Shown: positions 11,515 through 21,930 of the stretch, in pieces | How the letters are laid out: every line of letters starts with the position of its first letter | Numbering within the stretch: position 1 is the first letter of the stretch | Source: Hyperoodon ampullatus | Lineage: Eukaryota; Chordata; Mammalia; Artiodactyla; Ziphiidae | Assembly (NCBI GenBank): GCA_949752795.1 | Contig: OX457065.1 | Span: 682,001-746,000 of the forward strand | Reading direction: 5' to 3' | DNA: 64,000 bases | Notes under the pieces: model-generated | What the model saw: the letters and a program-made list of their open reading frames with translations, nothing else | Told to the model about the DNA's origin: nothing | Database searches by the model: none | Translations under genes and position numbers: made by a program

Positions 11515-12360
11515 AAAGCCTGTCTCAGGAATGCAAGTTCATTTAACATTTGAAAAACTCAGTCACCATATTAATAGATTAAGTAAGGAAAGCCACATGA
11601 CCATCTCAGTAGAAACAGAAAAACTGTTTGAAAAAATCAATATCCAATCAGATTTTTAAAAAAATCTTAGAAAACTAGGAAAAAAGGGAACTTCCTCTGT
11701 CTGATAAAGGCCCCGCTAACGCTGTATTTAATGGTGGAAGACCATTAAATTCCTCAGACCAGAAAGAGACAGCAGGTCCATTTCCACCACTTTAGCCCAC
11801 TTTGTGCTGGAGGTTCTATCCAGTGCAGTAAAGCAAGAATAAGAAACAAAATGCGTTGAGGCTGGAAAAGAAGTAAAACCATCTTTATTTGCAGACGACA
11901 TGATTGCCTGTGCGGAAAACCCAATGGAATATACAGAATAGCTACTAGAACTATTAAGTGAGTTTAGCAAGATTTCAGGATACAAATCAATAAACAAAAA
12001 TCAATTTATCTATACTAGCAACAACCAGAAATTGAAATAAAAAATCAGCACCATTTATAGTAGAACAAAAAGTATTAAACTTAGGAATAAATCTAAGAGG
12101 CTAAAAACTGCAGAACATTTTTAAAGAAATCAAAGGAGACCTAAGTAAACAGAGAGTCTCTGTTCCTTGCTTGGAAGACATCATTGTTTTGATGTCAGTT
12201 GTCCCCAGATTGATCCATAGATTCAAGGCAATCTCATTCAAATTCCCAGCAACCTTTTTCATAGACATTGGCTGGTTCTAATGCTCATATGGAACTGCAA
12301 CAGGACTGGAACAGTCAAAACAGCTCTGAAGAATGAAATCGCAGGCCTAAAGCTGCCTGA
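11515..12360 (+). mobile_element. Old LINE-1 fragment (ORF2 reverse transcriptase region)
   Basis: Broken L1 ORF2 in sense orientation. 'gacgacatgattgcctgtgc' corresponds to the reverse transcriptase catalytic core (A/DD motif), and the later stretch 'ccttgcttggaagacatcat' to the region after it. Many stops and indels place it among older copies. The antisense frame at 11728-11997 is only its shadow. Confidence 0.8.
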
Positions 12361-12364
12361 TTCT

Positions 12365-12485
12365 AAGCATTTTTTCACGCACTCATTTGCCATCCTTATA
12401 TCTCCTTTGGTGCAATATCTGTTCAACTCTTCGTCCTTCTTTTAGACATTGAGATGTTCGTTTTCTTTACTACTTTGAGTTTTGA
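12365..12485 (-). mobile_element. Small antisense L1 fragment
   Basis: 'tcatttgccatccttatatc...tcctttggtgcaatatctgt' is the antisense of the L1 ORF2 region near the C-terminus. It abuts the sense L1 fragment head-to-head. Confidence 0.6.
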
Positions 12486-12771
12486 GCAGAGGGGCAACTC
12501 TGGGTGACGTGTCCAAACCTGCGGTGGAAGCTCTAGGCCTGCCTTGTGGGCTCCCTGGTGGTCAGCTGCCAGGGGACAGGCCTCGATTGTTAAAGCCCCA
12601 TCGGGGGACAGACAGGAGAGATGTGAGCCCCCCGTGGTGCAGGCGAGGCTGTGAAGCTGACCACCTTTCTGGGTGGAAGGAGCAGCGACAAGGAGGGACG
12701 CGGTCGGTCTGGCCACGGGCGCTAGAGGCACAAATGTGGACAACTTTTCACCCAACAACTCCCGGATGAGT

Positions 12772-12793
12772 CTTTTTTTTTTTTTTTTTTTTT
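12772..12793 (-). repeat. Isolated poly-T run (about 22 nt)
   Basis: A long T homopolymer not attached to a recognisable SINE or L1 3' end. On the minus strand it is a poly-A, so it could be the tail of an unrecognised retroposed sequence to its right, or a plain homopolymer. Confidence 0.6.
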
Positions 12794-13009
12794 CTGAGAA
12801 CAGCACACAGGCTGGGGGCACAGGCCTGAGTACAAAGGGCTGGATTTGGTTCCCAGATGCCACTCCTAAGATATGTCATCCTGGGCTGTGGAAGGCACGG
12901 TCTGTAAGGGGAGTGATGGTGGTGTCTGCCCAAAGTTGTTCTAAGGGTTGATTGAGCTACGTGACAGCCTGAGCTACTGTTACCTTCTTTTACTGTTTGA
13001 TTTTTTAAA

Positions 13010-13125
13010 ACAGTGACCTGACATGTAAAGTGTATGTCCATGTGTCACACATGTCTGCACTGTTTGCAAATATGTACCTGTGTGTGTGTGTGTGCCTTGT
13101 GTGCCTGCACGTGTGTCTGTGTGTG
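13010..13125 (+). repeat. TG-rich degenerate microsatellite
   Basis: Includes a (TG)n core at about 13080-13092 and surrounding 'tgtgcctgcacgtgtgtctg' words. Confidence 0.7.
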
Positions 13126-14009
13126 TGGAGGGGAGGCCCCCCCACAAGGCCCCCAACTGTAGGAGGTGCAGCTCTGAGAGAGGTTTCCTCACAAAGAATG
13201 TGGCAGGTCTCCCTCTGGGGAGAGACCCGGGAAGCACAGGCCAGAGCACAGGGACACCAGTCGCAGCCGGACGAAGGGCACTCAGGCCAGGCCTCGAGCA
13301 GGGAGAAGCTCGGGGAACCTTTGTCCTGGGAGCCTTGCCCTCCCTCCGGGCCAAGCTCTGTCGAGGGCGTGTGGCTTAATTTTTGATGCTGAAAAGTGAG
13401 TTAACGTCTTCCTTGCAGACAGAGTCCAGCTAATACGTGTAGGAGAAGCGAAAGCAAAGCGGGTCACCCCAGAGCCGTGAGGCACAGCTGCCCCACGACG
13501 GACCTTGGAAGCAGCAGCCCTGGTCTTTCCCCAGCTGTGGACACGCGTGATCTCGGGACACGTCCACACGGGGAGTGGGCAGCTGGGGAAGGGGGGCAGG
13601 AGCTCTTCTGTCCGTCCCACCTGATCTCCAAGCGAAGTGCTTGTACGCGAGCTCTGGACTGGAAACAGGCACTGGGGGTGCTGTGAGTCCTGCGTGGGCC
13701 TGGCGGTCCTTGTTCTGGTCTCTCCTGGGGCCTCGCGTTGCAGGGACGAGCAGGGGTGTTAATGCAGCACGCGGTCCTGAGGGCGCATTTGCTGCTCCGT
13801 CTTTGGGGCAGCACGGAGGGCCTGTGTGAGCCCTGAGGGGGTCGTGGCTCTGAACCGAGGACCCACAGCACCAAAGAGCGGGCCTCTCCCACAGAGTCCA
13901 GGCCTCGGCCAGGGGTGCGGGCTCGACAAGGCACCGGCCTGGGCTGAGGACGCACCTCCAGGGTAACCAGCAAAACACCACGGGCTGGGCTTAATTTAAC
14001 AGACCTGAC

Positions 14010-14180
14010 GCCTCCCCAGTCCTGAGGCTGCAAGTCCAAGATCGAGGTGCTGGCAGATTCGACCCCAGCTCGTGGTGGCCACCTTCTCGCCGAGTCCTGG
14101 CGCGGAGGGGAACGCGGGCTCTGGTCTCCTCTTGCGAGGGCGGGTGCTGCTTCCATCGTGGGCCCCACCCTATGAGCTCA
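14010..14180 (-). mobile_element. MaLR-type LTR relic (diverged)
   Basis: 'gtcctgaggctgcaagtcca', 'agatcgaggtgctggcagat' and later 'catcgtgggccccaccctat' fit the antisense order of the same LTR family recognised more fully at 32.7 and 57.8 kb. Strongly diverged. Confidence 0.5.
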
Positions 14181-17100
14181 TCCGTCCCTGATGACCCGCA
14201 CAGCTGATGCCACCACGCTGGGGGGTCAGCGTCTGCATCTTGCGGAGACACCGTCTGTCCGGAGCGCCGGCCAGGACACGTCTCTGCATCGTGGCCGCCC
14301 GAGCCTGCTGCTCCCGCACTCCGCCCCATCTCAGAAAACGGCCCCGAACTGGGAGGCCTTTGAGCCTTCCGCTCCCTTCACTCTTCCCTGTCGGCTCGGC
14401 CTCCGAAATCTACTCTCCGTCCCTCACTTTCTCCTCCTCTCCCCACGTCCACCTCTGCCACCCAGCGTCCACTCTCCACCCAGCAGATATTGAACCTTTT
14501 AAGGCATCTCTCGGAGTAGGCCACGCCCCTCTTAGAATCCCCTGCCTCGCCAGGGCCCACAGGTCCCGATGATCCTACCCGCCCGCCCCCTGCTGTTTGT
14601 GTGACGCCCTGGGGTCCCACTGCAGCGGGGCCTCCCCGGTGCCGGGGCCAGAGGAGCCCACTCCGCCTCTCACCCTGCCGGCCCGGTTCCTTGAGGTGTT
14701 TATCCCCACGTGAGAGTCCCGCTCACCGCATCCTGTACCCATTGACCTGCGTCTCCTGGAACGTCTGCTTCGCCGGGGGACGGGGACCCACCACAGCGCC
14801 TCACCCGCACCTCCAGTGTCCACAAGGCTCTGAACATGGACATTCTGCCCATAACCATTTGCCAGAAAACCCTGAACTGATCTGGACTCATGTGGTGGCC
14901 AAACCTGATGGGAATGGCTGGAGCCATTGTGGTCTGAACTCACCCTGTGGTCTGAATGTTCTCAAGGGCCGTAAGGTATGTTGATGTGTTTGATGATGGG
15001 GGGCTATCCTCCAACCCTGGAGAGCGTTACAGACACAGAGTGTACGCACCGTCACAGCTTCCAAAACGAGGCATCCTCCAAGATCAAAACCATCTGGCCC
15101 GTGGGATCCCGGGTCTCTCCGCTTTCATCCTCGGCTCCCTGGTCCTCGTGCTCTGGGCAGGATGCTTTATTCTACCAGGAGAAGCACAGGATTAAATCTG
15201 TCACACTTCACGGACTGTACTACTCTTGTAGTTCAGAGGGAGAAAGGAGATGATGATGCAAGTGTAGCCCAATGTTAACAACAGGTCGCTGTGGGTGAAG
15301 AGAGCGGGTGTCTCTGTACTGTCCGCACTCGCGCACGTTCTTCTGCAGGTTTGGAAGTGTTTCCACATAAAGAGTTAGAAGCCCACCCATGTCCTGTGTC
15401 ACTCCTGCCTGCCCCTCAGCATCTCCCATTTAATCTCAGCTTGTTGTCTTATTACCATTAATATCTTGTTCCACGGATTCCCAGGTTTTCTAGAATCTTA
15501 TTGACATAGCTTTGCAAATGCTGTCTGAAATTTACATTTTGTAGTTGGTCATTTCAACAGATATGCTCTTCCTCTGTGCATATAGTTCTTTGCCAACTTT
15601 CTTAATTTCTTTGGTCCTCTGTCTTCCCTGATCTTTGCAGAGGCCCCACTTACCTCATTTACTGAAACACAAAGCCCCCAGGCTGATGCTCAGGGGTGAA
15701 CAGTGAATGGGCTGCCCTACCCCGCAACCATTTCTTGGCACTTCCTTGCTTCCAGGAGCCCCTGCTGTCCCGGGGGTGGGTCTCCTGATCCTGTGGCCTG
15801 ACTGTGCTTCCATGAAGGAGTGTATTCCTACAGCTCGGAGCGGCCTGCTGGGCTTCCCTTGCCAGCCGGACACCCATCGCCCAGAACGCAGGCTGGAGGT
15901 GGGCGCGAAGCAGCTGTGGCACACGCAGCCAGCACACATGGCACGGGAGCTTCTGGTGGACCTTGAGCAATAGTTCTAATTCCAGCACTGTCGAAACTTC
16001 TCGGTGTTTCACAAGCATTGCCTCTGTGATGTCTGCACAGGGGAGATTGTGCCATGAGTTACTGAAGTGTTGCTGTCAACTCTACTGCTGAACTGAATTT
16101 ATTTAAAAACAGAAAAAGAGGGAGGGAGGAGGAAAGCAGGCAGAGGCTGCTGCGAACCGAAAGACTGGGTGACAGGGTTGTGGCTCTGTCTGAAAACACC
16201 GTATCTGTGAGCGAGTTCCTTTCCTTACACTCACCCTGACCCTTTCTTGCTCACCACTCGCCACACACCCATCACTTGCAGGGTTCATGTTGCACCAAGG
16301 CACCCCGTCTGGTTTCTCACCCAGGGAAGCAGGGTCCAGCTGGACAACATCTCAGCGGGCCTTTGGGGGTGGCTCGCGCTCCCCCCCGGGGCAGGTGGGA
16401 AAAGCAGCAGGTATTGGTCCCGTCTTCACAGGGCCGGAGAGCCTCAGACCCTGGGGCAGGGACCCTGGGAGTCCTGGAGGTGAGCTCCGGGGGGACCCTG
16501 AGTGGGAGGAGACCAACGGGAGGAGCTGACACGGGACCAGGGAGCCACGTGCCTGCGCCCTCAAGGCGGGAGCTGACTCCTCGCAGCAGCGCCAGCTCCG
16601 GGAACGGGGTGGGAGGGGGAGGGGCGGACCTCCATCTGGGGCCTCGGGCTGCGGGTTCCCGCCCCCCCGCCGTGCGGGTGTGACCCCGCATGGACGGGCG
16701 GCCGGGCCTGTGCCCTGGGCCAACAGAGGCACAGAGCGATTCGGCTCGTTTAGCCCTGGAGCTCTGCATCAGAGCCTGTGTTCAAAGCCCCAGGGGCCAA
16801 GGGTCCTTCCAAGGGACCTCCTCCAAGGGTCTCCCCGCAGCCGAGACGCCCTCGTTCTTACGCACCCCCGGGTGCTCTCAGCCCCTCCACAGGGACCCTT
16901 CTCTCCCGCCCCAGCTCAAGCCCCACCGTCCTGCTTCCCTCCTCCCGGGGTCCCCTCACCCCTCGGTGCTTCTCGCTGGAGGTCCTGAAATGGCGGAGCA
17001 AGCCCTCTGGCGGCCCCTGGCCCACAGCAGCGTGTCCCAGAGAGCAGTCGCCTCCCTCGCCAAGGTCGTGACTTTGGCCGTGTGCTTGAACCAAGTGTGT

Positions 17101-17769
17101 TATCTTGCACTTAACCTTGGTTTTCAAATCAACTGCCTACTTAAACATACTTACTTAAAAGGAAATGCTGTAGGTCTCCCATACATGGAATACCAGTGCT
17201 TTCCTTAAAATAAATAGAAAACGATTAAAATTTAAAACACTCATCCAAGGACCACCTACAATCAGGAGCACTTCCTCCTGGTACCATCCGAAATCACACG
17301 TTCACCTGCAATTGTTTGTGTGACCCACTGTGAACATTCAGCCTTTTAAGGAAGAGGGGAAGCAAAGTAAGCATGAGACAAAAACATACTGAACAGGGTC
17401 CAAAGGGTTAGGAAGGGAGGTGCCTCTGAAATGACCACCTGCAGGACCTCACGAAGATGGCCGCCGTCGCCCCGCCTTTGCACTGGCAGCTTCTCCAGAG
17501 TCGCTGGTTTGGGTTTCCGTCTGAGTTTTCAGTGGGCGGTCCTTTCATTTGTTGACCTCACTTGTTTGTCTCTCATCGTAGATGTCAGCTCCCTTCCGGC
17601 AGCGGCTTTTCTGTGTTTATTTCTCTTTTTTCACAGCTATAGATGAAAATTTGCTGCCTGGATGAATGTGGAGAGTTTTGGTTTTTTCCTGTGTTGCTGA
17701 GAACTTGGAAGGGTTGCAGCCAAAGCTGCTCTAGTCCATTTCTAAAGAGACGATCTGTTTGTATTTATT
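14181..17769. other. Intergenic, no gene recognised
   Basis: Unique, mostly GC-rich DNA to about 17.1 kb, then AT-rich. Overlapping open frames at 16.2-17.2 kb lack domains or codon structure. A short 'aagatggccgccgtcgcc' word near 17455 resembles a YY1 site but is isolated. Confidence 0.6.
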
Positions 17770-18720
17770 GACACAATGAAGTTTTGAAATGTTTTCTGGT
17801 CCAACCCATTACCTTTGCCTTATTGTTTTAATCTTTGGTTTCATGTTGAGTAGGTTCTCCCTCACCCCCAAGATTACATAAATATTCACTGAAATATGCT
17901 TCTAGTGTTTTCATGGTTTCATTTTACATTTGAATCTTTAATCCATCTAGAACACGGAACAGGAATCTAATTTTATTTAATTTCAGCGGGTTGGCGATTT
18001 GCCCAAACTGTTAATTGAAAAAGGCCCTTGCTTTTTCCACTGATTTGAAAGGTCATCTTTTCATGTATCAAACGTTTATATAACTTCAGGCCGACATGTA
18101 GACTTTCTATTGTTTTCCATTCCATTCTTTTTTTTTTTTTTTTGCGGTAGGCGGGCCTCTCACTGTTGTGGCCTCTCCCCTTGCGGAGCACAGGCTCCGG
18201 AGCACAGGCTCAGTGGCCATGGCTCACGGGCCTAGCCGCTCTGCGGCATGTGGGATCTTCCCAGACCGGGGCACGAACCCGTGTCCCCTGCATCGGCAGG
18301 CGGACTCTCAACCACTGTACCACCAGGGAAGCCCCTCCATTCCATTCTTGCATCAGGAGTTCGGTGTTCAAAGGATTTTAGCCTTCATCTCTGATAATCC
18401 CATCCCCCACCCTCTTGCTTTCCTTTTCAAATATTTCTGCTAGAAAATGGACATTTTAAAAATATTATGTCTTTCTATCCAGAGACATGTCTTTCTCTCC
18501 ATCGACTCAATGATTTTTATTTCTCAGGTGAGAGCTGGAGCCTCCTGTCCTGTGTGTGTTTCCTTGTTTAGTTTATTCCTGGGATTCCTAATTTCTCATT
18601 GAATTGTGAATGGGATCTTTTTTCCAATATATTTTGTTACAGTTATTTTAGGGCGTTTGGCAAGCCACAGGTTTTGTATATTTATTTTGTAACTGGCCAC
18701 CAAACTGAATTTTCTTTTCA
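17770..18720 (-). mobile_element. Old antisense LINE-1 fragment
   Basis: An AT-rich antisense L1 ORF2 region: 'gaatctttaatccatctaga', 'aaaggtcatcttttcatgta', 'gactttctattgttttccat', then 'ttattcctgggattcctaat'. It is split by the SINE at 18130-18335. Confidence 0.65.
18130..18335 (-). mobile_element. CHR-type SINE, short form
   Basis: Reverse-oriented SINE: poly-T, 'gcggtaggcgggcctctcac', ending 'ccaccagggaagcccc'. Perfect 14-bp TSD tccattccattctt at 18116-18129 and 18336-18349. It interrupts the older L1. Its mid-body reads 'ctccggagcacaggctcag', unlike the usual 'ctccggacgcgcaggctcag'. Confidence 0.95.
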
Positions 18721-19369
18721 GCTGGAACGGCTTTTCCCCCCGTGGCTTCCCTCGGAGGTGGCAGCCCAGGCAGCAAAGGCTGAATCCCGGCCCTCACCCC
18801 GGATGGCTCCGGCTTGGCGTGGGGAAGGAGGCACTTTACCCTCCATCAGCATCCGGGGGTCCATCTCCAAGCAAAATATTTTTTCCGTGAAGGAGCTTCT
18901 TTTACGTCAGTTGGTATTTTGGTCAGGACTTACAGAGTGTACTCTGCAACAAGTTCAAAACACACCGCTTTCTAAAACCAGGCCTTTCCCAGCAAGATCA
19001 ACAACAAACGTGTTACTTTTCTCACACCTCGGACATGCAGGAAAATGTGTGCTCAGGGAGCTGGCCGAGCGCCCGCCTGGGGAAAGTGCCAGGCGGGATG
19101 AATGCGCTGGGGCAGGGGCTCGGGTGGTTCTTGTTTGCCACACTCTGAAGAGCTGCTAAGAGTCCCCCCAAACCCCACGGGCGCCCAGGGCCTTGGAGGG
19201 AGCTGGCCGCCTTTCCCCAGAGGACGGAGGGGTGTCTGCAAGGCAGAGCCCCATGGGTTTACCCGCTGGGCACACCACCCACTGTGTTCTGTTTCCAGCC
19301 TCACGCACGCCCGTGTGGGCACCAGCAGGGAGGTGCCGTTCTGCCCTCTTTAAGAAGAGGGGCTGCAGG
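18721..19369. other. Intergenic, no feature recognised
   Basis: Unique DNA between the old L1 and a MIR relic. Open frames on both strands look like chance. Confidence 0.55.
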
Positions 19370-19445
19370 TTCTTAGGTTAAGTATTTGCTCCAGGCCTTG
19401 TAGACTGTCAGGGAGAGAACCTGGGTTTGAACCCAGTTTAAATTG
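19370..19445 (+). repeat. MIR-like fragment
   Basis: 'gcaggttcttaggttaagta...tttgctccaggcc' and 'gagagaacctgggtttgaac...ccag' follow the second half of MIR. Confidence 0.5.
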
Positions 19446-19480
19446 GCGATTCTCAAACATTTTGGTCTGGGATCCCTTTT

Positions 19481-19693
19481 TTTTTTTTTTTTTTTTTTTT
19501 TGCGGCACACGGGCCTCTCACTGTTGCGGCCTCTCCCGTTGCGGAGCACAGGCTCCGGACGCGCAGGCTCAGCGGCCATGGCTCACGGGCCCAGCCGCTC
19601 CACGGCATGTGGGATCCTCCCGGACCGGGGCACGAACCCGTGTCTCCTGCATCGGCAGGCGGACTCTCAACCACTGCGCCACCAGGGAAGCCC
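19481..19693 (-). mobile_element. CHR-type SINE, short form
   Basis: T-run, 'gcggcacacgggcctctcac', 'gctccggacgcgcaggctca', ending 'ccaccagggaagccc'. Perfect 14-bp TSD ctgggatccctttt at 19467-19480 and 19694-19707. Confidence 0.95.
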
Positions 19694-19707
19694 CTGGGAT
19701 CCCTTTT

Positions 19708-21439
19708 TAAATTAATTAATTATAATTAGAATGGAGAAACGTTGAAGCGCAAGGATACACAGCACACGTCTCATCGGCTGTCGGAGCTGCGACTGCATGA
19801 CAGCACGTCACCCTGAAGATGCTGCTGTACCCTCAGGAGAGGTGAGAGAGGAAAACACCCCCCGCCGGGCACTATCACGAGCATGGTTTCACCCCAAGAC
19901 CCCCTGAAAGGGTCTTGGGGGCCCAGAGCTCTCTGGACCAACGTCGAGAACCACCGCTGTAAACTGCAGAGCAGCAGGCCTCTGCGGGCACAAATGGAGG
20001 TGACTCAGCTTCTCCCTGGGAGGACGGGTCCAGACAAGTCCATCGTGATAAGGAGACGGGGAGGAGGAAGGAGAGGGTGAGGTGGGGACCAGGGGGCCAG
20101 CACGTTTGCCGAGTGACTCCTGCCGCTGCCCCCGGGGACACCAGGACCACCCCTGCCCACCGACGCTGAGCAGACAAAGCCTGCCCGGTCACAGTGACCT
20201 GCCGGAACGGCGCAGTGATCTGCCCAGGTCTTCCAGCCCAGGAGAGGCCCCCCGCCTGGTGCGTGGCCGATGCCTGGCTGGCTGAGCGGGACCCGTAGGC
20301 CCCCCTGTTCCAGCAGCTCCCCCGTCAATCACAGAACCTCTAGGCATCATTCTGGCTAATCCGGGGGTCACGGGGCCTCAGGTGGATGGCAGCCTGCAGC
20401 GGACAGGTGGACACATGACTCTTTTCTCTGCCTTTTGAAGATGGTCCTCTGCCGTCCACCACCTGCCTGCAGCGTAATGCTAGGGCCCATCCAGCGCCCC
20501 CCACAGAAGCCTTTCTGCACATAGCCCCTGTGCCAGCCGCTCCCCCAGCCCCCAGTTCCCCTCGGCTGTCCTCAGACACACAGCAGAGCCTGCACCCTCG
20601 GTGGCCTGGCCCTGGCCAGGGCCAGCAGGACTGGACACTGAGTTGTCTACTCCACGTCATCCCTGCTCAGCGCTGGGACGAGGCCACAGCTGTCCCAGCC
20701 ATGCTGGCCGTGCCCTCCGCCAGAGCCCCCTCTCCTCCCCACCACCTCCCTGTCCACCTGGAGCCGCGTCAGATTCAGCTGCTTCTCGCCTGTTCTCTCT
20801 GCCACTGTGTCCAGTGGGGCCATGACGTCCCTCACTCCCACTGCCTATTGGCCGGGCACAGGTGGGATTCAGGCCCCGTTCTTGGGGAAGGCACAGCTCA
20901 GCTGGGAAGGTGAGATCCTCCCCAAAGCAAACGGGACAGCACACCCAGGGCCAAGAGGAGTGGCGGGGCATAGGGGGCTTTGGAGGAGGGCGGCACTCAG
21001 CTGAGGGAGATGTGGGCATCAGGCAAGCAGACGCTCCCCTCAGTGGGCCAGGGCTTTGCAAAGGCTGCTGCTGTTGTGATGATGCTACCGGGCACAAGCA
21101 CCTTCATCGCTGGGGCTCAGTCTCCTCATCTGTACAATGGGAGTAACAACAAAACCTATAGCGGGCCTGCGGGGGCAAGACTACCTGTACTTAGGCTGCC
21201 CAAAGGCCCCTTGGCCGCCTCTGACCGTCACTGCCCCCTGGGCCCGCTGCACCGTGGTGCTGTGTCCGAACACAACCACGAGGCCACCTGTGAGCAGCCG
21301 GCGGGCTGCCGGGAAGCAGCTCACGTGCTCCTCGCCTCCAGCGCTGGTCCTGCGCCCAGCCAAGCGGAGCCTCGTTCTTCCTCCGTTTAATCACTAACTC
21401 TCCGCTCCGCCCTCCCTCCCCCGCTCGAGGGAGTGTTAT
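19708..21439. other. Intergenic, no gene recognised
   Basis: Unique GC-rich DNA with a MIR relic near 21.1 kb. No coding signal can be supported. Confidence 0.6.
21085..21155 (+). repeat. MIR-like fragment
   Basis: 'ctggggctcagtctcctcat' followed by 'ctgtacaatgggagtaaca' is the MIR 3' core. Confidence 0.65.
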
Positions 21440-21720
21440 GAATGGAATGTACCGATTCCGGCCTGAGCGCGCGCAGGAATGCGCCCGACCTCCCCCGGGC
21501 GCGGCGCTCCGCCCAGAGTCCTGCCGGATGCTCCGCCGCCCGCAGGGGGAGGGCACGGGGGTGCGGGGGTGCCGGGGTGCCGGGGTGCGGGGGGGGTGCG
21601 GTGGTGGTGCTGAGCGCGTCTTGGGGGCGACGTCCATGGGGGGCGCTGGCCTCCGGGGCGGCGGGGGCACGCGCACCTCAGGCCAGGACGTGCGCAGGGG
21701 CGAGCGCGCGCGCACACACC
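21440..21720. promoter_or_regulatory. CpG-rich block (CpG-island candidate B) with G-rich tandem
   Basis: High CpG density ('gcctgagcgcgcgcaggaat', 'ccgggcgcggcgctccgccc'), then at about 21545-21615 a G-rich array of 'ggggtgcc/ggggtgcg' units with at least six G-runs, then CpG-rich sequence again to 'gagcgcgcgcgcacac'. Promoter or enhancer activity is only an inference. Confidence 0.5.
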
Positions 21721-21930
21721 AGAATGCACCGACACTCTAAGAGGAGCACACGGCCTCTGCACAAGCAGACACTGCAGGTGGGACACGGACAGTGGTCTAC
21801 ACCATCCACACCATGCTCCCCACAGACAAATACACATCGTAGGGGTGTTTGCACACACAGAGCCATGCACTCACAGGCAAGATGCTTGCACACGTGCACA
21901 TATGCATGGCAGTGGAGTGCACACACAGAG
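21700..21930. repeat. CA-rich degenerate tract
   Basis: Scattered 'cacacaca' and 'acacatgc' words following CpG block B; a weak microsatellite-like region. Confidence 0.5.

Larger units (their letters stand above)
12486..14009. other. Intergenic, no gene recognised
   Basis: Mostly unique DNA. It contains an isolated T-run (about 12772-12793) and a TG-rich tract (13010-13125), both listed separately. Confidence 0.6.

Noticed and set aside
11728..11997. 89-codon minus-strand frame
   Set aside because: Antisense shadow of an L1 reverse-transcriptase region.
13464..14168. 234-codon minus-strand frame
   Set aside because: No domain; it partly overlaps a MaLR relic and other frames.
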